From Pseudoalteromonas sp. UG3-2 (GTDB taxonomy: Bacteria > Pseudomonadota > Gammaproteobacteria > Enterobacterales > Alteromonadaceae), in the NCBI RefSeq assembly GCF_037120705.1, contig NZ_JAWLJU010000001.1:434001-498000 (forward strand): a DNA stretch of 64,000 bases, given 5' to 3'. Position numbers and translations under genes: made by a program. The notes beneath the pieces are model-generated. The model saw only the letters and a list, made by a program, of their open reading frames with translations. It was not told where the DNA came from and made no database searches. Positions 18,257 to 25,816 of this stretch are shown one piece after another (within the stretch, counting starts at the first letter, position 1; each line of letters starts with the position of its first letter).

Positions 18257-18326
18257 ATCAAAGTAAAGACTAAAGCTCTATGTATCAATGCTTTGTCAAA
18301 GCGCGTTTTGTGGCCTGTAAAGGTAT

Positions 18327-18360
18327 AAAATCGCAGAATCTAGTAACATTCTGCGATTTT
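18327..18360. terminator. Strong hairpin, terminator of the XRE-peptide-membrane operon
   Basis: AAAATCGCAGAAT (18327-18339) pairs perfectly over 13 bp with ATTCTGCGATTTT (18348-18360) around an 8-base loop. A T-rich 3' side is available on both strands. It lies 13 bp past the stop codon of the minus-strand membrane protein gene. Confidence 0.8.
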
Positions 18361-18372
18361 GTTTTAGCTGTA

Positions 18373-18993
18373 TTAACTTTGTAGTTGATGGCTTTTAGTT
18401 CTTACTATTAAACCGACGTACAGCATCATTACACATAGCAACATAGGCACAGCTTTTAGATACTCAAAATAGTCAAAAAAGAAAGTGAGTTCCCAAAATG
18501 CTTTGGCAAGCTCTTCCTTTATTCCAAACACTTCGAGGTTTCTTATCAGGGTTTCAGCTAACGCACAAAAGTCAATAAAGACCATTAGTAATACAAGAAA
18601 CAGTAAAGGGCCTTCTGCATGATTCTTCTCAAAAACAGGTGCTGACTTTCCTCGAGTAATAAGTACTGAAACTGTCATTCTGGACCTTAGCAGCAATAAG
18701 AGACTCAAACTTACGATTAACTGCGTACCGAATAAATAAATATTTTCTTCAAAGTAACTATCTGTTGCAGGCAAAACCATATATTTCAGAACGATAACCA
18801 AACATGTTTCAGCAACAAAAATAGAAGCAAATATCAAGGTTAGAAGCTGGCTATTGACATCTTTTTTAGACAAAAAAAGTAACAAAATAAGACTTGATAG
18901 AACTATAACCTGAATTATTGTAGCTTGTGTAACCGTAGCAAGTAGCATAGCTATAATAATTGTAAAAAGAGCAAATTTAAATAAGCTATTCAT
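18373..18993 (-). CDS. Integral membrane protein, unknown function
   Basis: A 206-residue protein with about six hydrophobic segments (around 5-25, 28-43, 51-72, 83-102, 128-150 and 178-198). A charged loop follows the fourth (RSRMTVSVLITRGKSAPVFEKNHAEG). A TTAGG element 8 bp before the ATG provides the ribosome site; the preceding 50-residue peptide gene ends 9 bp before the ATG. No family recognised. Being downstream of an XRE regulator and a small cationic peptide, it could be an immunity or export partner, but that is only positional inference. Confidence 0.7.
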   Translation of the reverse strand: MNSLFKFALFTIIIAMLLATVTQATIIQVIVLSSLILLLFLSKKDVNSQLLTLIFASIFVAETCLVIVLKYMVLPATDSYFEENIYLFGTQLIVSLSLLLLLRSRMTVSVLITRGKSAPVFEKNHAEGPLLFLVLLMVFIDFCALAETLIRNLEVFGIKEELAKAFWELTFFFDYFEYLKAVPMLLCVMMLYVGLIVRTKSHQLQS

Positions 18994-19002
18994 ACTGGTT
19001 AC

Positions 19003-19155
19003 CTAACTATTCATTAACGGAGGAGTAGAATTTTCCTCTTTTTCTTTTTCTTTTTCTTTGGTACCACCGCCCTTGAAAGCACCGGACCCAAATACTGATT
19101 TACACAACGAACGACTAAGGGCGATTTTTACTGGTTTCTTCTGAGTAGTCTTCAT
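19003..19155 (-). CDS. Small 50-residue peptide, Gly-rich middle and Lys/Glu repeat
   Basis: The longer frame from 19209 would overlap more of the regulator gene. The ATG at 19155 has a GAGGAAA ribosome site 7 bp upstream and gives a peptide beginning MKTTQKKPVKIALSR, with a Gly-rich centre (FGSGAFKGGG) and a KEKEKEKEE tract. The gene overlaps the end of the XRE gene by 41 bp in another frame. The KE tract is encoded by a hexanucleotide repeat. No homologue is recognised. A regulator-peptide-membrane protein arrangement is found in bacteriocin and signalling loci, but no modification or protease gene is present. Confidence 0.6.
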   Translation of the reverse strand: MKTTQKKPVKIALSRSLCKSVFGSGAFKGGGTKEKEKEKEENSTPPLMNS

Positions 19156-19426
19156 TGTTAATTTCCTCGCTTTTATTTTCGTAAAGACTTGATAACTTTT
19201 CTGTATCATCCAAGATATCTGATAACTTTACTTTACATAGTTCTGCAAAGCGAAGCAATGTCCCTAACTTAAATGAACTCACTCCACTTAAATAATCATC
19301 AAGTGTTGTTGCTCCAACTCCTAAGCGGCGACTCACTTCCTTCTTGGTAATACCTTTCCTTCGCTTAAGCCCACGTATTAGCTTACCGATACGTTGACTC
19401 ACCTCATACTCTTCTGGCGTCTGCAT
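19115..19426 (-). CDS. XRE-family helix-turn-helix regulator
   Basis: A 103-residue protein with a Cro/CI-type helix-turn-helix (about residues 11-70: IGKLIRGLKRRKGITKKEVSRRLGVGATTLDDYLSG..). A highly acidic and polar tail (about 75-103) follows. It heads the operon with the 50-residue peptide gene, which starts inside its 3' end, and the membrane protein gene. The AT-rich region upstream (19440-19520) is shared with the divergent hydrolase gene and probably holds its own operator. Confidence 0.88.
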   Translation of the reverse strand: MQTPEEYEVSQRIGKLIRGLKRRKGITKKEVSRRLGVGATTLDDYLSGVSSFKLGTLLRFAELCKVKLSDILDDTEKLSSLYENKSEEINNEDYSEETSKNRP

Positions 19427-19574
19427 CGCTCCACCGTTCTAGTAGTCTACTATCTAAATTTTATTTTAACGTAAATATTACATTTAGTTTAAATTATAAG
19501 CAACACTTTGAAATACATTTGTACCTAAAAATATTTTACCTAACCGATCACTCAAAAGTCTTTCTTTACAAAAA

Positions 19575-19613
19575 AGTACAAACGTACTATTTTAATAAAA
19601 GTACAAGTGTTCT
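19575..19613 (+). promoter_or_regulatory. Tandem palindromic operator upstream of the hydrolase-TetR operon
   Basis: AGTACAAACGTACT (19575-19588) is a palindrome with a 4-base centre. AGTACAAGTGTTCT (19600-19613) is a near copy 25 bp downstream. They lie just before the hydrolase gene, whose operon includes a TetR regulator, so autoregulation by that TetR is the natural reading. Assignment is inferred. Confidence 0.55.
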
Positions 19614-19633
19614 TTTTTATATCGAGGTTAAGG

Positions 19634-20494
19634 ATGAAGTTCAGCTACTTTACTAGTAAACAGGGGAGCCTACTCACCCGCATAAGTCGCGGTGCCACAG
19701 CGGGGTTATGCACTGTAGCGCCTTGGGTAACAGCTCGGCTGGGTCAGGTGTTGCTAATGAGTCCACATGGTAAGCGCGATTATCAATTCAGCAATAAAAA
19801 GCCCAATAACGAGATTAATATTCTTACTTCCCTTGGACGAGTGCATGCCAATGTTTTTGGCTTGGGAAGCAAAACGGTCATTTTAAGCCATGGTTGGGCC
19901 GATAACAGCAGTTGTTTTGACCACTTAATTCCTGAGTTAGTGGCTTCTGGCTACTGTGTGGTTGCGTTAGACCACGTTGGCCATGGCCGCTCTTGTGGCA
20001 AACAGGCTCATTTGCTGGCCTTTATAGAAGCACTCGATACCTTAATTGAAAAACTAGAGTCTGAACGCTACGATATTAGCGCTTTAATTGGTCATTCAAT
20101 GGGGGCCGTGGCAATGATGAATCTTCCAGACTATCGGTTGGCGCAACGTACTGTTATTAACATTGCCACCCCGGTACAGTTTTTTGAATTGATGTTTGAA
20201 CGTGTTACTCGCGCCGGTATTTCCGACAAAATGCTGCATCAGGTATTGCACCGTATTACCGCTCAACATGGTACACACTGGCACTTAATCCGCGATCGCT
20301 TTCATCAGACTTGTCAGCAGTTTGCTCCGCTTTTTATTCACGACACCGATGACCGCTTTGCTCCTTTTGAGCACTTACAGCCTTTGGTAAATCACGCGCC
20401 AGAACGGCTGATCCAGACCTCAGGTCTTGGCCATCGTCGTATTTTAGGCGATACTGGGGTGATTAAAGATATTACAGCAAGATTAACCGCTTAA
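19634..20494 (+). CDS. Alpha/beta hydrolase (serine hydrolase)
   Basis: A 286-residue alpha/beta hydrolase-fold enzyme starting at the ATG at 19634, with GAGG 6 bp upstream; the frame extends to a GTG at 19607 inside the operator. Visible elements are SHGWADNSS (oxyanion loop), nucleophile elbow GHSMGA, acid DTDDRF and catalytic His in GLGHRRIL. It could be an esterase or lipase. It is directly followed by a TetR gene (2 bp gap) and a GNAT gene, forming one operon. Substrate unknown. Confidence 0.88.
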   Translation: MKFSYFTSKQGSLLTRISRGATAGLCTVAPWVTARLGQVLLMSPHGKRDYQFSNKKPNNEINILTSLGRVHANVFGLGSKTVILSHGWADNSSCFDHLIPELVASGYCVVALDHVGHGRSCGKQAHLLAFIEALDTLIEKLESERYDISALIGHSMGAVAMMNLPDYRLAQRTVINIATPVQFFELMFERVTRAGISDKMLHQVLHRITAQHGTHWHLIRDRFHQTCQQFAPLFIHDTDDRFAPFEHLQPLVNHAPERLIQTSGLGHRRILGDTGVIKDITARLTA

Positions 20495-20496
20495 CG

Positions 20497-21120
20497 ATGA
20501 ATAAAGGTGAGAGAACTCGACAAGCTATTTTAGAGCAAGGCATGCGCTTTAGTAGTCAATATGGCTTAATCGAAGTGACCATTGGCTCTATGGCCAAGCT
20601 CTGTGGCTTGTCGCGAACAGGCTTAATTTCACACTTTGACAATAAAGAAGACATGCAGCTGGCCATTTTAGACTATTGTGAAGCCCAGTTTATGGAGCAT
20701 GTGGTAGCGCCATCTCGTCATGCCGACCCATTAATACAACTTAAGCAACTGTTTTCTATTTGGGCTGATTGGACCCGAGAGTTATTTAATCAACCGCACT
20801 TAACCTGTCCATTTATTAAAGCCTTAGTTGAATTTAACGGCCATGTCGACAGCCCCATTTATGCCAAAGTGACTGAACAACATAACCGCCTATTTAGCTA
20901 CATTAAACACAAAATAGAGGCAGGTGTCGCTTCTGGTGCCTTTCACAACGAGCTCGACTCACAGTGTGCGGCTTATGAGATTTATAATTTGTATTTAGGC
21001 CATGCCATTGCTAAAAATACCGTGTTAACCGAGCATGCCAGTGAGTTGTTTAAACGCAATATCGAGCACTTATTATTAAGCTTTCAACACCCTATCAGCA
21101 AAGGTAACACACCATTATGA
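20497..21120 (+). CDS. TetR-family transcriptional regulator
   Basis: A 207-residue regulator. The N-terminal helix-turn-helix (about 7-55: TRQAILEQG..IGSMAKLCGLSRTGLISHFDNKEDM) is typical of TetR. The C-terminal ligand domain is helical with TCPFIKALVEFNG. It begins 2 bp after the hydrolase stop codon and overlaps the next gene by 4 bp (ATGA). It probably represses its own operon through the paired palindromes at 19575-19613. Confidence 0.92.
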   Translation: MNKGERTRQAILEQGMRFSSQYGLIEVTIGSMAKLCGLSRTGLISHFDNKEDMQLAILDYCEAQFMEHVVAPSRHADPLIQLKQLFSIWADWTRELFNQPHLTCPFIKALVEFNGHVDSPIYAKVTEQHNRLFSYIKHKIEAGVASGAFHNELDSQCAAYEIYNLYLGHAIAKNTVLTEHASELFKRNIEHLLLSFQHPISKGNTPL

Positions 21121-21605
21121 TTGAAATTATTACCACGCCCAATGCAGACATTGTTACTAAGCTTACCGATTTGTATATTGAGACTTTTTCCGCCCCACCC
21201 AGAAATGAAAACATTGATCGTGATGAGATGGTGTCGCTCATGGAAAAAGAGATAACAGAAGGCCAGGTACGAGTTGTTTTTGATGCCGAGGGCAAATTAA
21301 TTGGCAGCTTGTCACTGGTTCCGATAGCCCACTTTAAAGACAGAGAGCGCTTTGCTCTTAACCAAGGCTTATACATCTCTAACTTTATGGTTGACCCAAC
21401 TATAAGGGGAAAAGGGATTGGTAAGCAGTTACTTACAGACACGCTAAGTGCTGTCAAGGAGCCAATACACACGCGCTGCCGCGTAGATGCCTTAGCCGTC
21501 AACCACTTATTCAGCAGTCATGGCTTTACGCTGGTTGCTAATTACACCACCACCATGAATGGCTCGGTTGCTGAGCGAAATATCTATACCTTTAATCAAG
21601 CTTAG
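21117..21605 (+). CDS. GNAT-family N-acetyltransferase
   Basis: A 162-residue GNAT protein. The acetyl-CoA loop motif is visible as VDPTIRGKGIGKQLL (about 92-106), preceded by the beta strand YISNFM. It overlaps the TetR gene by 4 bp, so it is the third gene of the hydrolase operon. Substrate unknown. Confidence 0.85.
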   Translation: MIEIITTPNADIVTKLTDLYIETFSAPPRNENIDRDEMVSLMEKEITEGQVRVVFDAEGKLIGSLSLVPIAHFKDRERFALNQGLYISNFMVDPTIRGKGIGKQLLTDTLSAVKEPIHTRCRVDALAVNHLFSSHGFTLVANYTTTMNGSVAERNIYTFNQA

Positions 21606-21622
21606 TGGTGCATTCAAACATG

Positions 21623-22075
21623 CTATAAATGCAACTTCATTTCCAGAAGGCAGGGCGTAAACCCTGCTTTTTCATAAGCCCGAATCGCGGCTTCATTAGC
21701 GCTGTATACATCCAGATAAAAGTCATTGATATTTTGTCCTTTGCACCACTCGATAAGATGCTCCATGACTTGCTGATTCAATCCCTGTCCGCGGTATTCT
21801 GGCAGTACCAACATAAAGCCCAAATAGCCATGGTGTTCATGGACTAGTTGTGCTTTAGATGGGCGAATTTGCGCGTATCCGGTTGCCACTATCTGGTTGT
21901 CTTTTTCACCCACGATTAAGTGGGTATTAGTATCGCTGAGCATGGCGTCCAGATCATAATAAATGGCATCAACGGTTTTAATGGCCTCATTAAATGGCCT
22001 TTCTGCTGCAACTACTTGTTGCTCAAGTGCTCTAAGTGTATCGATATCGGCACTGGTGGCGGCTCTAATTTTCAT
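21623..22075 (-). CDS. GNAT-family N-acetyltransferase
   Basis: A 150-residue GNAT enzyme starting MKIRAATSADI at 22075, preceded by GAGGTG; the longer frame uses a TTG within that ribosome site. The CoA-binding motif is LPEYRGQGLNQQVM and the family-typical ANEAAIRAYEKAGF follows. It is convergent with the previous GNAT gene. A strong terminator separates it from the AztD-like gene upstream, so it has its own promoter. Confidence 0.88.
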   Translation of the reverse strand: MKIRAATSADIDTLRALEQQVVAAERPFNEAIKTVDAIYYDLDAMLSDTNTHLIVGEKDNQIVATGYAQIRPSKAQLVHEHHGYLGFMLVLPEYRGQGLNQQVMEHLIEWCKGQNINDFYLDVYSANEAAIRAYEKAGFTPCLLEMKLHL

Positions 22076-22088
22076 TTTACACCTCAAA

Positions 22089-22121
22089 ATAAAAAAGCCA
22101 CCTTAGCGAAACTAAGGTGGC
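22089..22121 (-). terminator. Rho-independent terminator after the AztD-like gene
   Basis: GCCACCTTAG and CTAAGGTGGC form a perfect 10-bp stem (22097-22106 with 22112-22121) around a 5-base loop. On the minus strand it is followed by T6 (22091-22096). It lies about 45 bp after the AztD-like stop codon. Confidence 0.9.
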
Positions 22122-22166
22122 AAAACCACTATCTACAGTGATATTACAAGCTATTTAACATCAGGG

Positions 22167-23534
22167 TTAATGGTCGTGATCGTGCTCCTCTGCTTCTGCA
22201 ATACCAAGCCACACCAGTTTGGCTGGCACGTAATCCAGCTCAATGGTATCAACCAACGCAGCTTGTTCTAGGTCAAACTTTTTAATTTGCTTAGCAATGG
22301 GATCGGAAACATAAACGGCTTGCTCCGTTTGTGAATAGGTCAGCTGGAAGCCATGATCTTCTGGCATACCCGCAAGATCTTCCGTGCTCACTTGCACTTC
22401 ACCTGCCATTTCCCAGTGCTGCTCGCCATCGTGGTCATGCGCTTCAAAAACGCTGAGCTTACCTGCGGTATCTAGGATCACCACATGCTCACCGCCATGG
22501 CTAAAGCCAAAACTTGCCAAGCGATAGTTTTCTGTTGCTTGCCACTCTAGCTTTTCTATGTGGCCTGATTGTGGCTCGATAGTCAGTACATCATTGCGGG
22601 CTGAGGCAAGCAGTTGTTCCACTTCGTGGTGGCCTTTTAATGTTCCGACTCGCTGTCCCTCAGCAAAAAAATCTGGGTTGGCAAGCTTAGTTGCAGTAAA
22701 GCTTTCACCTTGCTGGGTGATCAATGCCACGCCATCGCCACAACCAAAGGCTACAACCGCTTCATTCTGGGCACTGCCGTGAAGTGCTGGACAAGTGATA
22801 TCAAATACTTGCTCTTGATGGAAATGATCGCCATGGGCATGATAAAGGCCAATTTCACTCGGCAAAGTTGATTCAGTTTCAGGGTCTCTAATGGTGCTAA
22901 TTAAAAACTCACCTCGCGCTTGCGCTGCGCCATGCATGTAGGTGTCGTAGTGTAGCTGCGCTACTTCGGTTTTTTCACCGCTAATGTGGGCTTCACTGAA
23001 CATCGCAACACCCGCACTTTGTGCGCTGTCTTTATCGCCATCAGAGAAAATAGCAATGCCCGACTCTGCCACCGTAACATGGGTTGGTTTTACTGTTTCA
23101 AGATGAAAATCGGTTAGCGTTGGTGCTTGTTCATGAGCATGGAAGTGATCGCCATGGGGCTCTTGGTATAAGCCACTATCAACAAATTCCACTAAGCCTA
23201 GATCACGCTGAACCAAAATAGCATAACGATGGTTCTCAGAACCATATACGTACTGTGGGTAGCTGGTTGTGCCAATCGCATCAAGCAATGACTTATCTGC
23301 CGTTGAGTAAAGGTTGACAACGTTACTTTGTGCGCTTGTAACCAGTAGTCGACCATTAACATCGGTCACACCTTCATCATGATGATCATCGTGGTCGTCA
23401 TGATGGTCGTGATCGTCTTCACCTGTTTCTTGACTAGGGGGATCCAATTTAACGATGGTGTGCTCGGTGCCGCCACAGGCACTCAGTAAAAGCGCAGAAA
23501 TGGTCGCTGCTAATAATTGACCTTTAAAATGCAT
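22167..23534 (-). CDS. His-rich beta-propeller lipoprotein, AztD-like zinc metallochaperone
   Basis: A 455-residue lipoprotein (lipobox LSAC within MHFKGQLLAATISALLLSAC). A His/Asp-rich segment at about 39-55, further HGDHFHAH-type clusters and a C-terminal EEHDHDH surround repeated beta-propeller-like strands. This matches AztD, a periplasmic zinc chaperone that hands zinc to an ABC importer; no aztABC genes lie nearby. Two Zur-type palindromes sit immediately upstream, which supports a role in zinc starvation. Membrane anchoring would be a variation if the characterised AztD is soluble. A perfect terminator follows. Confidence 0.82.
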   Translation of the reverse strand: MHFKGQLLAATISALLLSACGGTEHTIVKLDPPSQETGEDDHDHHDDHDDHHDEGVTDVNGRLLVTSAQSNVVNLYSTADKSLLDAIGTTSYPQYVYGSENHRYAILVQRDLGLVEFVDSGLYQEPHGDHFHAHEQAPTLTDFHLETVKPTHVTVAESGIAIFSDGDKDSAQSAGVAMFSEAHISGEKTEVAQLHYDTYMHGAAQARGEFLISTIRDPETESTLPSEIGLYHAHGDHFHQEQVFDITCPALHGSAQNEAVVAFGCGDGVALITQQGESFTATKLANPDFFAEGQRVGTLKGHHEVEQLLASARNDVLTIEPQSGHIEKLEWQATENYRLASFGFSHGGEHVVILDTAGKLSVFEAHDHDGEQHWEMAGEVQVSTEDLAGMPEDHGFQLTYSQTEQAVYVSDPIAKQIKKFDLEQAALVDTIELDYVPAKLVWLGIAEAEEHDHDH

Positions 23535-23557
23535 GAATAAGTCCTACCTTTTGATTT

Positions 23558-23593
23558 GTTATATTATAACTTTAAAGTATGTTATCTCATAAC
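23558..23593 (-). promoter_or_regulatory. Two Zur-box-like palindromes upstream of the AztD-like gene
   Basis: GTTATATTATAAC (23558-23570) is the core of the classic Zur consensus. GTTATCTCATAAC (23581-23593) is a second copy 23 bp away, about two helical turns. Outer arms TTGATTTGTTAT and ATAACAAATCAA make the whole block a larger inverted repeat. They lie 24-60 bp before the start codon. Zinc-dependent repression is the expected effect. Confidence 0.8.
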
Positions 23594-23644
23594 AAATCAA
23601 CACACAAGCTCGCGATGCTTTTCTATACGCCTAAAATCATGTTT

Positions 23645-23805
23645 ATACCAATTCGCTTAATTAAGTGGTCTATTTGAGGCAAGAAAATTCTGTCGATAAC
23701 CAGGCAAAAATTTTGCTATTTAGTTGTTCTAAATGAGAAATTTTTAACGCAGTTAGCGTCGAATTTGCTCCCTCAAATTGAGCAGGTATTAATGCGGATT
23801 GGTAT
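23645..23805 (+). repeat. 161-bp dispersed repeat, copy 2 (MITE-like)
   Basis: Same length and orientation as the copy at 4715-4875, with six substitutions by eye and the same terminal inverted repeats (ATACCAATTCGCTTAAT / TTAATGCGGATTGGTAT). Its last base is part of the TAA stop codon of the adjacent minus-strand DsbA-like gene. Arrival of the element may therefore have set that gene's 3' end. Confidence 0.9.
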
Positions 23806-24452
23806 TACTCATTACAATGTTGTTTCAACACCTGTTCAAACGTAGCAACTTCTTGCGCTCCAGATAACACGTTTTCACCGTTAAAAATGAACAAAGGCAC
23901 GCCCTGCACTCCTTTTGTTCGCCACTCTTGTTCATATTGCTTTACCGTGTCGCTGTATCGGTTGTGGGTCAATATATTGCTGGCCTCGGAGGCATCTAAT
24001 CCAACTTGAGTAGCTACCGCCACTAATTCATCATGACTAAATTCACCGCGGTCACTAAAGAAGTGTGCAAAAAGAGCTTCTGCCAATTGAGTTTGTAACC
24101 CTACTTCTTTGGCCCAATGCAGTAATTGATGGCATGGGTGGGTATTGAGCATTTTCATTTCATCAAAGTAGTTAAATGTAAAACCTACTTTTTTACCTTC
24201 TGCCGTTAACATAGCCCGAGCACGAATACTGCCCTCAAGGGTGGTGCCATACTTTTGCGCCAAATGTGCTCTGAGGTTTTCACCCGACTCTGCCATGTTA
24301 GGGTTCAGCTCAAAAGGATGCCAAACGACGTTTACAAGGTGTTCAACAGCACACGTTGCTATCGCCTTTTTTAAACGCCAGTAGCCAATGGCGCACCAAG
24401 GACAAACCACATCTGAAACAATGTCTATAGGTATTTTTTCCTGTGTCATCAC
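23805..24452 (-). CDS. DsbA-family oxidoreductase, FrnE-like
   Basis: A 215-residue thioredoxin-fold protein with a CPWC active site (Cys17-Cys20) close to the N-terminus and no signal peptide, as in cytosolic FrnE-like proteins. The cis-proline region reads VQGVPLFIF. Its stop codon overlaps the end of the 161-bp repeat. It stands upstream of nothing obvious on the same strand; mdaB lies 130 bp upstream and may be co-transcribed, consistent with a shared redox or electrophile stress role. Confidence 0.9.
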   Translation of the reverse strand: MMTQEKIPIDIVSDVVCPWCAIGYWRLKKAIATCAVEHLVNVVWHPFELNPNMAESGENLRAHLAQKYGTTLEGSIRARAMLTAEGKKVGFTFNYFDEMKMLNTHPCHQLLHWAKEVGLQTQLAEALFAHFFSDRGEFSHDELVAVATQVGLDASEASNILTHNRYSDTVKQYEQEWRTKGVQGVPLFIFNGENVLSGAQEVATFEQVLKQHCNE

Positions 24453-24584
24453 TATTCCTTACTATTTCTGTTCACATTGATTGTGGTGATAGTTTTATCA
24501 CCAAGGTTTTTACTGATTGTTTCAAGTAGTTATGCGGCATCGTATAACCACCTGCTTTGCTAACGGGAGCTGCAGCCTCTGGCC

Positions 24585-25181
24585 TTAAAAGTGCTGGTTT
24601 ATGTGCGCAGTAAAACGATTAAAATCACGCTCCACATCTGCGTTTTTCATCACATCAAAGCTGGCGAACGTCGTCATTGCGGTCATACCAAAAAACTTAA
24701 AATTCATGTGCATCGGGAACAGCAAATCATCAACCGACTTACCGGCAAAAAACTCACTGTTATCGTTAAACGCTTCAGCAGGGGCATTAAAGGTCAGAGA
24801 TAACATGTATTTGGTGTTCGTTAGACTGCCGCCTGTGCCATAGTTTTGCTTTGGTGCGGCCTCTTTGCGACCATCGCCATCACATAAGGCCCCAGCCATG
24901 CCAGCGGTATACACTTCATCCATATACTTTTTGAATGACCAGGGCATCCCCATCCAGTTTACTGGTGACTGCAGTAAGATAATATCGGCCCACTGATGAT
25001 GAGCTAGCTGTTCATCAACGTCATAGTCATCTTTCATTGTGACTACGCGAGTGTTATATCCTTTACCCTGCAATAGAGTGACCGCTTTATCTACAAATGC
25101 AGCATTTAATTTGCCCTCTGAGAATGGGTAATACTGGTGAGCATTAATGATAAGTACATTTTTCGAGTCGCTTATGTTCAT
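24585..25181 (-). CDS. mdaB: NAD(P)H:quinone oxidoreductase MdaB
   Basis: A 198-residue flavodoxin-fold quinone reductase very similar to E. coli MdaB. Family positions include [25 protein letters not shown], the flavin-site run [25 protein letters not shown] and [10 protein letters not shown]. It performs two-electron reduction of quinones in the cytosol. A divergent HxlR regulator lies 144 bp away with palindromic sites between them, suggesting induction by quinones or related electrophiles. Confidence 0.93.
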   Translation of the reverse strand: MNISDSKNVLIINAHQYYPFSEGKLNAAFVDKAVTLLQGKGYNTRVVTMKDDYDVDEQLAHHQWADIILLQSPVNWMGMPWSFKKYMDEVYTAGMAGALCDGDGRKEAAPKQNYGTGGSLTNTKYMLSLTFNAPAEAFNDNSEFFAGKSVDDLLFPMHMNFKFFGMTAMTTFASFDVMKNADVERDFNRFTAHINQHF

Positions 25182-25249
25182 TGGAAAATCCTATAATAAA
25201 ATCACTACTACTTGATGCCGAGAAGCATTTTCTAGCTCACCTCGACTGT

Positions 25250-25302
25250 GGTATATTTTAGATACCTTTTAACAGTATTCAATTAGTATACTTTTAGTAA
25301 CC
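25250..25302. promoter_or_regulatory. Possible HxlR operator between mdaB and hxlR-type gene
   Basis: GGTAT-N7-ATACC (25250-25266) is a perfect inverted repeat. A related block at 25284-25302 (TAGTATACTTTTAGTAACC) shares the CTTTTAG core spacing. They lie in the divergent promoter region and could bind the adjacent HxlR-type protein. Inferred from symmetry and position only. Confidence 0.45.
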
Positions 25303-25325
25303 TTGTAGACATAAGCGAGTTTTTT

Positions 25326-25697
25326 ATGGAAAGTTCAATAAAAACAGACAGTAAAGGCAGAAAAAAAGTCTATAACGCGTGTATGGAACCTTGCGCCATT
25401 GAAAAAGGCATGCGACTCATTGGCGGCAAGTGGAAAGGCTCTATTATTTACCATTTAAAAGATGAGCCAGTGCGGTTCAATGACTTAACCAGAATGCTAG
25501 GTGGTGCCACCAAAAAAATGGTGGATCAACGTTTAAAAGAGTTGGAAGAAGAAGGTATGGTGATCCGTAAAGTGATTAGCGACAGGCCCATTGCCGTTAC
25601 CTATGAGTTAACGGAATTTGGTCGCTCAGCCTTACACATTTTGGAGCAGCTAAGACTCTGGTCAGAATCAAACCATGTGCAGCTCAGGGATAAATAA
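25326..25697 (+). CDS. HxlR-family transcriptional regulator
   Basis: A 123-residue winged-helix protein of the HxlR (MarR-like) type. Features are a conserved Cys (CMEPCAIEKGM, Cys18 and Cys22), GGKWKGSIIYHL, the recognition segment RFNDLTRMLGGATKKMVDQRLKELEEEGMV, and the wing region YELTEFG. Conserved cysteines near the N-terminus are the redox or quinone sensors in family members such as YodB and QorR. Its target is probably the divergent mdaB gene. Confidence 0.92.
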   Translation: MESSIKTDSKGRKKVYNACMEPCAIEKGMRLIGGKWKGSIIYHLKDEPVRFNDLTRMLGGATKKMVDQRLKELEEEGMVIRKVISDRPIAVTYELTEFGRSALHILEQLRLWSESNHVQLRDK

Positions 25698-25816
25698 GGT
25701 AACAATTAAAAAGCACTATGGCATTTACGCTAACAGCCACTGTGGTAAATTAATCACGGCGCTCTGCCGCTATAACCATGTGGTTTCGCCAGCTAGCAGT
25801 ATCAGTTAAGTCGATA

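Noticed and set aside
22167..23534. His-rich lipoprotein as a ZinT or nickel-binding protein
   Set aside because: Length, propeller-like repeats and the Zur-type sites fit AztD better; ZinT is far shorter.
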